DNA from: an uncultured Collinsella sp.
GTDB taxonomy: Bacteria; Actinomycetota; Coriobacteriia; Coriobacteriales; Coriobacteriaceae
DNA length: 23,070 nucleotides
Direction: 5' to 3'
Assembly: GCA_902464035.1 (NCBI GenBank)
Contig: CABQHT010000028.1
Coordinates: 1 to 23,070 of the forward strand
Shown here: one piece after another, positions 1 through 8,184 of the stretch
Layout: the number at the start of each line of letters is the position of its first letter
Position numbering within the stretch: position 1 is the first letter of the stretch
The notes under the pieces: generated by a model
Told to the model about the DNA's origin: nothing
Databases searched by the model: none
Seen by the model: the letters and a program-made list of their open reading frames with translations, nothing else
Made by a program: the position numbers and the translations under genes

Positions 1-2
1 CC

Positions 3-31
3 TTGCATCGCCGTCCGAGTTCCCGTATAGT
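3..31 (+). promoter_or_regulatory. Sigma-70-type promoter of tRNA-Ala
   Basis: A -35 box TTGCAT (3-8) and a -10 box TATAGT (26-31) are separated by 17 bases, and the tRNA starts 12 bases after the -10 box. Spacing and both hexamers are close to the housekeeping consensus. Confidence 0.75.
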
Positions 32-43
32 ACTTCTTCGCAC

Positions 44-116
44 GGGGGCGTAGCTCAGCTGGGAGAGCGCTTGACTGGCAGTCAAGAGGTCAGGGGTTCG
101 ATCCCCCTCGTCTCCA
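44..116 (+). tRNA. tRNA-Ala (anticodon GGC)
   Basis: A full cloverleaf can be folded: a 7-bp acceptor stem (44-50 with 109-115, including G-T pairs), D arm, anticodon stem CTTGA/TCAAG with anticodon GGC at 77-79, and a T arm with the TTCGATC loop. The discriminator base is A116 and the 3' CCA is not encoded (CCC follows). The GGC anticodon reads GCC alanine codons, which are heavily used in the genes downstream. Confidence 0.95.
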
Positions 117-131
117 CCCGAGCATTGAATG

Positions 132-160
132 AGGCTCCAACGCAAGTTGGGGCCTTTTTT
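132..160 (+). terminator. Rho-independent terminator after tRNA-Ala
   Basis: The 10-bp stem AGGCTCCAAC/GTTGGGGCCT (one G-T pair) has a GCAA loop and is followed by six Ts. It separates the tRNA transcript from the ABC-F gene. Confidence 0.9.
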
Positions 161-191
161 CATATAGGCACACAAGGTCAAAGGCGGCACC

Positions 192-2225
192 ATGATCCTC
201 CTGGTCGACAAGATCGAAAAAAGCTTCGGCGCGCGCGTCCTCTTTAGCGGCGCGTCCTTCCAGATCAACCCCGGCGAGCGCTTCGCGCTCGTGGGCCCCA
301 ACGGCGCCGGCAAAACCACCATGCTCAAGATCATCATGGGCATCGATAGCCCCGACGCCGGCCAGGTCCAGTACGCCAAGGACTGCCAGGTGGGCTATCT
401 AGAGCAAGAAACCAACCTGGAGCAAAAGGACACCACCATCCTCGCCGAGGTCATGGCCGCCGCCAAGGAAATTCGCCGCATGGGCGAGCGCGCCAACGAA
501 CTTCAGGCCCAGATCACCGAGCTCTCGGAACAGGGCAAGGACGTCAACGCGCTCCTTAACGAGTACGGCCAGGTCCAGGACCGCTTTGAGCACCTGGGCG
601 GCTACGAGCTCGAGAGCAACGCCCGCAAAATCCTGTCCGGCTTGGGCTTTAAGGTCACTGACTTCGATCGCCCGTGCTCCGAGTTCTCGGGCGGCTGGCA
701 GATGCGTATCGCGCTGGCAAAGCTCTTCCTACGTCATCCCGACCTGCTGCTTCTGGACGAACCCACCAACCACCTGGACCTCGAGAGCGTCCAGTGGCTG
801 CGCGGCTTTATCGCCAACTACGACGGCGCCGTGCTCATCGTCAGCCACGACCGCGCCTTCATGGACGCCTGCGTCGACCACGTCGCCGCTCTCGAAAACC
901 GTCGCGTTACCACCTACACCGGCAACTACAGCAGCTACCTCAAGCAGCGCGAGGACAACCTGGAGCAGATGCGCGCCAAGCGCGCTGCCCAGGAGCGCGA
1001 CATCGCCCACATGCAGGTCTTCGTCGACAAGTTCCGCTACAAGCCCACCAAGGCCGCCCAGGCCCAGGAGCGCATCCGCAAGATCGAGCAGATCAAAAAG
1101 GAGCTCGTCATCCTGCCCGAGGGCCACAAGCACATCGACTTTAAGTTCCCCGACCCGCCGCGCTCCGGCGACATGGTCGTGGGGCTCGAGGGTGTATCCA
1201 AGTCCTACGGCGACAAGCACATCTACAGCGATATCGACCTCAAGCTCTACCGCGGCGAGCACGTAGCGCTCGTCGGCCCCAACGGCGCCGGCAAGTCCAC
1301 CCTCATGAAGATCCTCGCCGGCTTGGAGCCGCCCACCACCGGCACCCGCGACCTGGGCACCAACGTGGGCGTGGCCTACTACGCCCAGCACGCGCTCGAG
1401 GGCATGACCGAGTCCAATACCGTCCTGCAAGAGATCGACACCGTTACGTCCAAGTGGACCGTGCCGCAGCAGCGAAGCCTGCTGGGCGCCTTCCTTTTTA
1501 GCGACAACGACGCAATCGAAAAGCAGGTTCGCGTCCTCTCCGGCGGCGAAAAGGCGCGTCTGGCGCTCGCCAAGATGCTCGTGGCCCCCGAGGCGCTCCT
1601 GTGCCTGGACGAGCCCACCAACCACTTGGACATCGACTCGGTGGACATGCTCGAGAACGCCCTGCAAAACTTCCCCGGCACCATCGTGCTGATCAGCCAC
1701 GACGAGCACCTGGTGCGCGCCGTTGCCAACCGCGTGATCGACATCCGCGATGGCAAGGTCACGGTCTACGACGGCGACTACGACTACTACCTCTACAAGC
1801 GCGAGGACCTCGCGGCCCGCGCCGCCGCCGAGGCGGCAGGGGAAAGCGCGCCTGCCGCGGCCAAGTCCACCAAAGTCAGCGCCGCCCAGGCCGACACCCC
1901 CGCCGCGGCGCCTAAGCCGGCCGAGGGCAAAAAGACCAAGGAGCAAAAGCGCGCCGAGGCCCAGGCCCGCGCTGCGCTCAACAAAAAGCTCAAGGGCGTG
2001 CGCAACCAGCTCAAGAAGATCGAGGCGGAGCTCGACAAAAAACGCGCCCGCTATGACGAGCTTATGGAATTGATGGCAAGCGAAGAGCTTTATGCCGATC
2101 AGGATAAGTTCAACGCCGCGCTCGGGGAATATAACGGCCTTAAGCAAGAGCTTCCCAAGCTCGAGGACGAATGGCTGGAGCTTTCCACCCAGATTGAAGA
2201 GGAGACCGCGCGTGAACTCTCGTAA
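192..2225 (+). CDS. ABC-F family ATP-binding protein (translation factor/ribosome protection type)
   Basis: A soluble protein with two ABC ATPase domains and no membrane segments, which defines ABC-F. These proteins bind the ribosomal E site and influence translation or antibiotic protection. Domain 1 has Walker A GPNGAGKT (residues 35-42), signature FSGGWQMR and Walker B LLLLDEPTNHLD. A long charged linker (about 235-310) follows, then domain 2 with a second GPNGAGKS (about 361), LSGGEKAR and LCLDEPTNHLD. The C-terminus has an Ala/Lys-rich stretch and a basic coiled coil (about 590-677), as in the YdiF/Uup type. At 677 aa it is full length. The start is ATG 192 behind a weak purine-rich stretch. 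Which ABC-F subgroup it belongs to, and whether it confers resistance, cannot be told here; a housekeeping role is more likely given the core context. Confidence 0.93.
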   Translation: MILLVDKIEKSFGARVLFSGASFQINPGERFALVGPNGAGKTTMLKIIMGIDSPDAGQVQYAKDCQVGYLEQETNLEQKDTTILAEVMAAAKEIRRMGERANELQAQITELSEQGKDVNALLNEYGQVQDRFEHLGGYELESNARKILSGLGFKVTDFDRPCSEFSGGWQMRIALAKLFLRHPDLLLLDEPTNHLDLESVQWLRGFIANYDGAVLIVSHDRAFMDACVDHVAALENRRVTTYTGNYSSYLKQREDNLEQMRAKRAAQERDIAHMQVFVDKFRYKPTKAAQAQERIRKIEQIKKELVILPEGHKHIDFKFPDPPRSGDMVVGLEGVSKSYGDKHIYSDIDLKLYRGEHVALVGPNGAGKSTLMKILAGLEPPTTGTRDLGTNVGVAYYAQHALEGMTESNTVLQEIDTVTSKWTVPQQRSLLGAFLFSDNDAIEKQVRVLSGGEKARLALAKMLVAPEALLCLDEPTNHLDIDSVDMLENALQNFPGTIVLISHDEHLVRAVANRVIDIRDGKVTVYDGDYDYYLYKREDLAARAAAEAAGESAPAAAKSTKVSAAQADTPAAAPKPAEGKKTKEQKRAEAQARAALNKKLKGVRNQLKKIEAELDKKRARYDELMELMASEELYADQDKFNAALGEYNGLKQELPKLEDEWLELSTQIEEETARELS

Positions 2226-2508
2226 GGCCGCTGCCGTGGCGATGAGCATCATCGCCATCGCCTGTCGCATCTGCGGCATCTTTATGAGCGCGATGACTGT
2301 GCTGCTGTGCTTTAGCGGCCTGACCGCCAAGCTGCAGATCGTGGGCTTTGTCGTTGAGCTTTCTCGCGCGCTGCCGAGCGCCATCGCCGGCTACGGCGTC
2401 ATCACATCGCCCTTTGGCGGCGTGTTCCGCTTGGATTACGCCATCGTCGCCGTTATCCTGTTTGTGGCCGACTACCTGCTCACGCGCGCCTCGCACCGCG
2501 TCCGCTAG
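2212..2508 (+). CDS. Small hydrophobic membrane protein, unknown function
   Basis: I do not recognise this 98-aa protein. The start is GTG at 2212, chosen because GGAG at 2201-2204 lies seven bases before it; no such site precedes other in-frame starts. The gene overlaps the last 14 bases of the ABC-F gene, so the two are probably translationally coupled. The sequence begins MNSRKAAAVAMSIIAIACRI and has two or three hydrophobic stretches (about residues 7-32, 40-60 and 75-92) with basic residues at both ends (NSRK and RASHRVR). It is followed nine bases later by the metalloprotease gene, suggesting one transcript. No motif points to a function. Confidence 0.72.
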   Translation: MNSRKAAAVAMSIIAIACRICGIFMSAMTVLLCFSGLTAKLQIVGFVVELSRALPSAIAGYGVITSPFGGVFRLDYAIVAVILFVADYLLTRASHRVR

Positions 2509-2517
2509 GGAATCGAC

Positions 2518-3201
2518 ATGTCCAGCAGCTACCTCATGAACCTGCTCGCCAGCGCCGTCGCCGTCATTGTTGGCATCGTAATCCACGAAAGCGCGCACGC
2601 CGCCACAGCCTGGGCGCTCGGCGACAAGACAGCCCGTTCGCGCGGACGCGTCTCGCTCAACCCGCTCAACCATATCGACCCGTTTGGCACCATCATCCTG
2701 CCGCTGCTCATGCTCGCAGCCGGCGGCCCGGTGTTCGCCTTTGCCAAGCCCGTGCCCGTCTACCTCAACAACCTCAAGCACCCCAAGCGCGACGAGGTCC
2801 TGGTGAGCGCGGCCGGCCCCGCGTCGAACATCGCACTCGCGTGTCTTGCTGCCGCCCTCATGCGCCTGACCTATGGCAGCCTCTACACCAGCATGTCATT
2901 TGCCGTGGCATCCCAAATCATGAACTTCGGCGCCACGTTTATCGTGGTCAACCTGTCACTCGCGTTCTTCAACCTCATCCCAATCCCGCCGCTCGATGGC
3001 TCGTCGATTATCGTGCCGTTCCTCAAAGGCAAGGCGCTCAACAACTACTACCACCTGCAGCAATACGCCATGCCCATCCTCATCATTGTGCTGTATCTGC
3101 TGCCCATGTGGACCGGCATCGACGTGATCGGCCGCTATTTCGACGTTACCGTGTATCCGCTTGCTGAGCAGCTGCTCAACTTCGCAATCGCCGGCATCTA
3201 A
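2518..3201 (+). CDS. Site-2 protease family (M50) membrane metalloprotease
   Basis: An intramembrane zinc protease-like protein of 227 aa. The HExxH zinc site is visible as HESAH (H23, E24, H27) in the first membrane segment, and the third ligand lies in the later motif NLIPIPPLDG (D160). Between them is LNPLNHIDPFGT, typical of the small YwhC/Rv-type members that lack PDZ domains. Several hydrophobic stretches fit four to six membrane passes. Family members cleave transmembrane substrates such as anti-sigma factors, but the substrate here is unknown. It follows the small membrane protein by nine bases. Confidence 0.9.
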   Translation: MSSSYLMNLLASAVAVIVGIVIHESAHAATAWALGDKTARSRGRVSLNPLNHIDPFGTIILPLLMLAAGGPVFAFAKPVPVYLNNLKHPKRDEVLVSAAGPASNIALACLAAALMRLTYGSLYTSMSFAVASQIMNFGATFIVVNLSLAFFNLIPIPPLDGSSIIVPFLKGKALNNYYHLQQYAMPILIIVLYLLPMWTGIDVIGRYFDVTVYPLAEQLLNFAIAGI

Positions 3202-3217
3202 GGTAAACTTACAGGTC

Positions 3218-3241
3218 GACCGTGCAAAACGGTCGTAATAT
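3218..3241 (+). promoter_or_regulatory. Inverted repeat and possible -10 box upstream of scpA
   Basis: The 84-bp gap before scpA holds the perfect inverted repeat GACCGT-GCAAA-ACGGTC (3218-3234), followed at once by TAATAT (3236-3241), a good -10 hexamer. No good -35 box sits at 17 bp; TTACAG at 3209-3214 is 21 bp away. The arrangement suggests a promoter overlapped by a protein-binding site, and would make scpA the first gene of the long operon. This is inference. Confidence 0.4.
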
Positions 3242-3285
3242 GCACCCAAACCGCGCCGCGAAGGCGCCGTAAAAGGAGGTCGAAG

Positions 3286-4098
3286 ATGTCGTATCGCGTG
3301 TCGACGCAGGTCTACAGCGGACCGTTCGACCTGCTGCTGCAGCTGGTAACCCGCCAAAAAGTAGATATCGGCGCTATCTCCATCAGCGAGGTGGCCGAGC
3401 AGTACCTTGCCGAGGCCGAGCGCATCGAGGCGCTGGACCTGGACGTGGCGAGCGACTTTTTGCTGGTCGCGGCAACCCTTTTGGACATCAAGGCCGCCTC
3501 TCTGGTGCCGCAGGAGGCCCCGAGCAAAGTTAATGACGACGATGGCGAGTTCGACGAAGACCTCGAGGAGCTCAGCACGCTCGACGGCGACGCCCTGCGC
3601 GAGGTCCTGATTCAGCGCCTGATCGCCTACAAGCAGTTTAAGGGCGCGGCTGCGGCCCTTGGCGCGCGTATGCAGGCCGAAAGCCGCATGCACCCGCGCG
3701 TTGCCGGACCTGACCCCGAGTTTTTGGGCCTTATGCCCGACTACCTGGCTGGCATCACCCTGCGCGGCCTGGCCGTCATCTGCGCCGACCTGGACGGCAA
3801 GCGCCAGACCTTCTTACTGGAGGCCGAGCACGTGGCGCCGCATCGCGTTCCGCTCGACCTGACCGTGGCCTCAGTCGACCGCTTTACCATGGCGCACCAA
3901 ACCTGCACCTTCCGCGAGCTGTTGGACGGCGACGCCACCACCGAGCAGCTCGTCGTCACCTTCTTGGCCATGCTCGAGCTCGCCAAACGCGGCTCGCTCA
4001 CGCTGAGCCAGGACGAGATCTTCGGAACCATCTGCATCAACCGAGTCGAGGGCGCCGAGGCATACGTGCCCGGCGCGGGCCCCGAGCTCACCGAATAG
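3286..4098 (+). CDS. scpA: Segregation and condensation protein A
   Basis: ScpA is the kleisin subunit that bridges the Smc heads and works with ScpB to compact and segregate the chromosome in the cytoplasm. The N-terminal signature is clear: YSGPFDLLLQLVTRQKVDI (residues 9-27), then the helix with ALDLDVASDFLLVAATLLDIKA. An acidic middle section and the C-terminal winged-helix part (TFLAMLELAKRGSLTLSQDEIFG) follow. At 270 aa it is normal length. A strong AGGAGG (3274-3279) lies six bases before the ATG. scpB follows after 11 bases, the usual arrangement. Confidence 0.96.
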   Translation: MSYRVSTQVYSGPFDLLLQLVTRQKVDIGAISISEVAEQYLAEAERIEALDLDVASDFLLVAATLLDIKAASLVPQEAPSKVNDDDGEFDEDLEELSTLDGDALREVLIQRLIAYKQFKGAAAALGARMQAESRMHPRVAGPDPEFLGLMPDYLAGITLRGLAVICADLDGKRQTFLLEAEHVAPHRVPLDLTVASVDRFTMAHQTCTFRELLDGDATTEQLVVTFLAMLELAKRGSLTLSQDEIFGTICINRVEGAEAYVPGAGPELTE

Positions 4099-4109
4099 GA
4101 GCCGCAACC

Positions 4110-4838
4110 ATGACAACCCTTTCCACGCTGGAGGCAAACAGCCTCAAAGGCGCCCTCGAGGCGCTGCTGCTGGTGTCGAGCGACCCGGTGAGCGCGCCCG
4201 CGCTGGCAGGTGCGCTGGATATCGCCCCCGGCGAATGCGCATCGCTGCTCGCCGAGCTCAAGGTTGAGTACGAGGAAGCCAACCGCGGCTTTCAGCTGCG
4301 CGAGGTCGCCGGCGGCTGGCGCCTGTTTACGCACCCCGCCTACCACGACGTGGTCGAGGCCTACGTGCTGAGCTGGGACACGCAAAAGCTGTCGCAGGCG
4401 GCGCTCGAAACCCTGGCCGTCATCGCATACCACCAGCCCGTAACGCGCGAGGTGGTCAAGGGCATCCGCGGCGTCAACTCCGACGGCGTCATCGCGTCGC
4501 TCGTGGACAAGGGCCTGGTGCGCGAGCTCGGCCGCGATCCCCAGCGCGGTCAGGCCATCATTTACGGCACGACCAACGCCTTCTTGGAAAAGTTCGGTCT
4601 GCGCTCCACCCGCGACCTGCCCGACCTGGAGCAGTTTGCCCCCGACGAGCAATCGCGTCAGTTTATCCGCGAGCGCCTGAGCGGCCGCAGCATTCAGTCC
4701 ACGCTCGAGGAGCAGGCCGATGACCTGGACGAAGAGCGCGAACTGCTCGATACCGATGTTGAAGATGTTGAGGCAGTCGAGGACTTGGAAACCCTGGTCG
4801 TCGACGAGACCTCGGAGGATTTGCATGACGAGGACTAA
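4110..4838 (+). CDS. scpB: Segregation and condensation protein B
   Basis: ScpB is a dimeric winged-helix protein that binds the ScpA kleisin in the Smc complex. Two winged-helix units are visible: residues about 9-80 (LKGALEALLLVSSDPVSAPAL...) and about 95-165, with the conserved LSQAALETLAVIAYHQPVTR and RGVNSDGVIASLVDKGLV. After about residue 190 the protein has a strongly acidic tail, which lengthens it to 242 aa against roughly 190-200 in many bacteria; such tails occur in actinobacteria. AGGAG at 4097-4101 overlaps the scpA stop. The next gene probably starts inside its last codons. Confidence 0.96.
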   Translation: MTTLSTLEANSLKGALEALLLVSSDPVSAPALAGALDIAPGECASLLAELKVEYEEANRGFQLREVAGGWRLFTHPAYHDVVEAYVLSWDTQKLSQAALETLAVIAYHQPVTREVVKGIRGVNSDGVIASLVDKGLVRELGRDPQRGQAIIYGTTNAFLEKFGLRSTRDLPDLEQFAPDEQSRQFIRERLSGRSIQSTLEEQADDLDEERELLDTDVEDVEAVEDLETLVVDETSEDLHDED

Positions 4839-5793
4839 CGAAGTAGGGGAGACGCGCGCCATGGGTAACGCAGTACCCGCCACCGACGCCCAGCCCGTCT
4901 ATCCGCACACCATGCGCCTGCAGCGCTTTTTGGCGCGCGCGGGCGTGGCGAGCCGCCGTGGCTCGGAGGACCTAATGACCGCCGGCCGCGTGACCGTCAA
5001 CGGCGAGGTCGCGACCGAGCTGGGCACCAAGGTCGATGTCGACCACGATCACATCGAGGTCGACGGCATGCCCGTCAAGCTCAACCAGGGCGCCGTGTAC
5101 TTGATGCTCTACAAGCCGACCGGCTACCTCACCACCATGAGCGATCCGCAGGAGCGCCCTTGCGTGGCCGACCTGGTCCCCCGCGACCGCTTTCCGGGGC
5201 TCTTTCCGGTAGGTCGCCTGGACCGCGACACCACGGGCCTATTGCTCTTTACCACCGACGGCGACCTGTCGCAGGACCTGCTGCACCCCAGCAAGCACGT
5301 CTACAAGACCTACCAGGCGCTCGTGGACGGCCACCTGACCGATCGCGACTTGGAACCACTCCGCCGCGGCATCGTGCTCGACGACGGCCTATGCCAGCCG
5401 GCGATCTGCCGCGTCATTAACGCGCGCGAGGCCGAGGCCGAGGCTGTGGCTTCGCAAGGCGTAAAGCCCGGCACCACCGCCGTGGAGGTCATCATCCGCG
5501 AGGGACGCAAAAACCAGGTCAAGCGCATGCTGAGCAAGATTCACCATCCGGTGATCCGCCTGCACCGCTGCAACTTTGCCGGCCTGGAGCTCAAGGACGT
5601 GGCCAAGGGCTCGTGGCGCGAGCTCACCGAGCGCGAGGTACAGATCCTCAAGGCCGGCGGCATCCCGCCCAAGCAGGCCGCTTCCAAGCGCACCGCCGCG
5701 CCAGCGACCAACACCGCCAGCCGCACGCGTCACCACGGCAGCCACGGCTCCGCACCCAAGCGCAATACCTACCGCGAGCGTTACACCGGCTAG
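4825..5793 (+). CDS. rluB: RsuA/RluB-family pseudouridine synthase
   Basis: It isomerises uridine to pseudouridine in rRNA; in this operon position the RluB type (23S rRNA) is expected. An S4 RNA-binding domain starts at MRLQRFLARAGVASRRGSED (residue 30). The catalytic domain carries GRLDRDTTGLLLFT, whose Asp (D133) is the catalytic residue, and later EGRKNQVKRML, the family motif. The C-terminus is a basic, low-complexity tail (about 285-322). Two starts are plausible: ATG 4825, with GGAGG six bases upstream and a 14-base overlap with scpB, or ATG 4861, with GGGGAGA upstream. I chose 4825 for its better ribosome binding site; either leaves the domains intact. Confidence 0.9.
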   Translation: MTRTNEVGETRAMGNAVPATDAQPVYPHTMRLQRFLARAGVASRRGSEDLMTAGRVTVNGEVATELGTKVDVDHDHIEVDGMPVKLNQGAVYLMLYKPTGYLTTMSDPQERPCVADLVPRDRFPGLFPVGRLDRDTTGLLLFTTDGDLSQDLLHPSKHVYKTYQALVDGHLTDRDLEPLRRGIVLDDGLCQPAICRVINAREAEAEAVASQGVKPGTTAVEVIIREGRKNQVKRMLSKIHHPVIRLHRCNFAGLELKDVAKGSWRELTEREVQILKAGGIPPKQAASKRTAAPATNTASRTRHHGSHGSAPKRNTYRERYTG

Positions 5794-5861
5794 GCAGACC
5801 GCCAACCAATACAGCGCCCGCGAACCATACCAGCACGTCAACCATCGAAAGGAAGCACTGC

Positions 5862-6548
5862 ATGATCGTCGCCATCGACGGCCCCGCCGGTTCCGGCAAA
5901 TCCACCATCGCCAAGGAGATCGCCCGCCAGCTGGGCTTTAACAAGCTCGACACGGGCGCCATGTATCGCGCCGTCACCTTCGCCGCGCTCGACCGCGGCA
6001 TCGATCTGGACGACGAGACGGCCATCGACGCCCTCGCCGAGCAGATCGAGATTCGCTTTACCAACGGCACCGGCGAGGACACGCGCCTGACCATTGACGG
6101 CCAGGACGCTTCGGCCGCCATCCGTACCCCGCAGGTCGACGCCAACGTATCCAAGGTCTCGGCCTACCCGGGCGTGCGCGCCGCCATGCTCATTCACCAG
6201 CGCCGCGCCGCCGAGGACCGCGATATCGTGGCCGAGGGTCGCGACATCGGTACCGTCGTATTCCCCAACGCGCAAGTAAAGGTCTTCCTGACCGCTGACC
6301 CGCGCGAGCGCGCCCGTCGCCGCGTGCTGCAGCGCCACCAGAACGACGCCCAGACGCTCACCACCGAGCAGCTCGAGGCCGAGGTCGACGAGACCCTCGA
6401 CGCCCTCAAGCAACGCGATAAACTCGACAGCAGCCGCGAGGTGGCGCCGCTCGTGCCCGCCGAGGACGCCGTGCACGTCGACTCCACCGCCCACACCATC
6501 GACGAGGTCGTCTCGATAATCGAGGACCTCATCAACCAAAGGAGGTAG
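5862..6548 (+). CDS. cmk: Cytidylate kinase
   Basis: It phosphorylates CMP and dCMP using ATP, feeding CTP and phospholipid-precursor pools. The N-terminus MIVAIDGPAGSGKSTIAKE contains the P-loop (residues 7-14), followed by LDTGAMYRAVT, the nucleotide-monophosphate binding motif, and later EGRDIGTVVFP and the lid region ADPRERARRR. At 228 aa it is typical length. The ATG at 5862 follows AAAGGAAG (5848-5855). A 68-bp gap without obvious signals separates it from rluB. Its last two Arg codons (AGG AGG) double as the ribosome binding site of the next gene. Confidence 0.96.
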   Translation: MIVAIDGPAGSGKSTIAKEIARQLGFNKLDTGAMYRAVTFAALDRGIDLDDETAIDALAEQIEIRFTNGTGEDTRLTIDGQDASAAIRTPQVDANVSKVSAYPGVRAAMLIHQRRAAEDRDIVAEGRDIGTVVFPNAQVKVFLTADPRERARRRVLQRHQNDAQTLTTEQLEAEVDETLDALKQRDKLDSSREVAPLVPAEDAVHVDSTAHTIDEVVSIIEDLINQRR

Positions 6549-6551
6549 GCC

Positions 6552-7280
6552 ATGCGCCTGTTTAAGCAGACGCCCGAGGATTATTACAACGCTCCCTACG
6601 CAGAGTTCCCAGCGCTCATCCGCGGCACCGTCGTCGTAGTCATGGCCATCCTTTGGGCCTTCTCCAAGCTCATGTGGCGTTGGAAGGTCGAGGACGCTGA
6701 CCTGCTGTTTGAGCGTCAGGAAGGCCGCGGCAGCGTGGTCATCTGCAACCACACCTCGATGGCCGAGCTCTTGGCCGTGGAGACGGCGTTGTTCTTTGGG
6801 GGCCGCCGCATTCGTCCCATCTTTAAGTCCGAATTTGCCAAGAGCAAGATTGTGCGCTGGGCCTTTAGCCGCGTTGGCGGCATTCCCGTGGAGCGCGGTA
6901 CTGCCGATATGAAGTGCCTGCGCGCCGCCCAGCATGCGCTGCAGCGCGGCGAGGACGTCCTGATCTTCCCCGAGGGCACGCGCATCCGCTCGCGCGAGAT
7001 CAAGCCCGAGGTCCACGGCGGTTTTGCGCTCATCGCTCAGATGGGCAAGGCGCCCGTCAACCCGCTCGCCATTTGCGGCTGGTCCGACATCACGCCCGCG
7101 GGCAAAAAGCTCATGCGTCCCAAGAAGTGCTGGATTCGTGCCGGCAAGGCCGTCGCGCTTTCGGACGCGCCGGCCGGGCTTAAGCGTACGGAGCGCCTGA
7201 CCTGGTTTGAGTCCGAGGCCATGAGCCGCGTATACGCCATGCGTGACGAGCTGTGCGCCGAGCATCCGGGCAGGTTCTAG
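6552..7280 (+). CDS. plsC: 1-acyl-sn-glycerol-3-phosphate acyltransferase (PlsC family)
   Basis: It transfers an acyl chain to lysophosphatidic acid at the membrane, giving phosphatidic acid. One hydrophobic segment (about residues 24-41) should anchor it. PlsC-family blocks are present: CNHTSMAE (66-72), GGIPVERG and FPEGTRIRSRE. The first block is unusual: the catalytic HX4D reads H67-T-S-M-A-E72, so Glu stands where Asp is expected. The ribosome binding site AGGAGG lies in the end of cmk, with only three bases between the cmk stop and this ATG, so the two are coupled. With PlsY and GpsA further down, the operon holds much of the phosphatidic acid pathway. Confidence 0.9.
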   Translation: MRLFKQTPEDYYNAPYAEFPALIRGTVVVVMAILWAFSKLMWRWKVEDADLLFERQEGRGSVVICNHTSMAELLAVETALFFGGRRIRPIFKSEFAKSKIVRWAFSRVGGIPVERGTADMKCLRAAQHALQRGEDVLIFPEGTRIRSREIKPEVHGGFALIAQMGKAPVNPLAICGWSDITPAGKKLMRPKKCWIRAGKAVALSDAPAGLKRTERLTWFESEAMSRVYAMRDELCAEHPGRF

Positions 7281-7282
7281 CC

Positions 7283-8182
7283 ATGAGCGAGAACGTGACG
7301 AACACCGCCGCGACTGCGTCCGACCAGGCAACCGCGCCTACCATCGAGATCGCCGCCCACGCCGGCACTTGCTACGGCGTACAGCGTGCGCTCGATATGG
7401 CGCTGGCCGCTGCGCCGCAGGCAGGGGAGTGCAATCAGGTCCATACCTTGGGTCCGCTCATCCATAACCCTATCGTGGTGCGCGAGCTCGCTGAGGCAGG
7501 CGTTAGCCTGGCTGAGAACCTGGATAGCGCCGCAACCGGTACCGTGATCATCCGCGCCCACGGCGTGGTGCCGCAAGTGATCGATGCTGCCCGCGAGCGC
7601 GGCCTTACCGTGGTCGACGCCACCTGTCCCTACGTGAAGAAGGTCCACGTGGCGGCCGAGCGCCTGGTGCGCGAGGGCTACCGCGTGATCGTCGTGGGCG
7701 AGCCGGGCCATCCCGAGGTCGAGGGCATTCTGGGCCACGCTGGTGATGACGCGCAGGTCGTGAGCTGTGCCGCCGACGCCAACGCCTTGTCGCTCAAGGG
7801 CAAGGTAGGCCTCGTCGTACAGACCACCCAAACTGCGCAGAACTTGGCCGAGGTCGTGGCTGCTATCACCCCGCGCGTGCAGGAGCTGCGCGTGATCAAC
7901 ACCATCTGCGCCGCCACGAGTGAGCGTCAACAGGCAGCAGCCACACTTGCCAACCGCTGCGACTGCATGGTCATCGTGGGCGGCAAGAACTCGGGCAACA
8001 CCCGCCGCCTGGCGCAGATTTGCGCAGACGCCTGCGAGCGCACGTATCACATCGAGGAAGCTTCTGAGCTCCAAGCCGCGTGGTTTACCGAAGCTCACCA
8101 CATCGGCATCACCGCCGGAGCCTCCACCCCGCAAGAACACATCGAGCGCGCCGTCGAGCGCATCAAGGAGCTTTGCCGCTAA
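7283..8182 (+). CDS. ispH: 4-hydroxy-3-methylbut-2-enyl diphosphate reductase
   Basis: IspH is the last enzyme of the MEP isoprenoid pathway, a [4Fe-4S] enzyme making IPP and DMAPP. The three cluster cysteines are seen as C30 (GTCYGVQRAL), C115 (VDATCPYVKKVH) and C209 (NTICAATSERQ). Substrate-binding motifs include HNP (H61), RAHG (H93) and GHPEVEG (H143, E145), plus QTTQT. Length 299 aa fits the single-domain form. The ATG at 7283 lies two bases after the plsC stop; only a weak AGG precedes it. An N-terminal extension of about 20 residues precedes the conserved core. Confidence 0.95.
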   Translation: MSENVTNTAATASDQATAPTIEIAAHAGTCYGVQRALDMALAAAPQAGECNQVHTLGPLIHNPIVVRELAEAGVSLAENLDSAATGTVIIRAHGVVPQVIDAARERGLTVVDATCPYVKKVHVAAERLVREGYRVIVVGEPGHPEVEGILGHAGDDAQVVSCAADANALSLKGKVGLVVQTTQTAQNLAEVVAAITPRVQELRVINTICAATSERQQAAATLANRCDCMVIVGGKNSGNTRRLAQICADACERTYHIEEASELQAAWFTEAHHIGITAGASTPQEHIERAVERIKELCR

Positions 8183-8184
8183 CC

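Noticed and set aside
729..2384. Long minus-strand open frame opposite the ABC-F gene
   Set aside because: It mirrors a clear ABC-F gene, has low-complexity Val/Leu/Gly composition and no family motifs. High-GC codon bias creates such shadows.
3741..4883. 380-codon minus-strand open frame across scpA and scpB
   Set aside because: Shadow of two real genes; no recognisable protein features.
5838..7331. 497-codon minus-strand open frame across cmk and plsC
   Set aside because: Spans two well-supported plus-strand genes; no motifs and no ribosome binding site.
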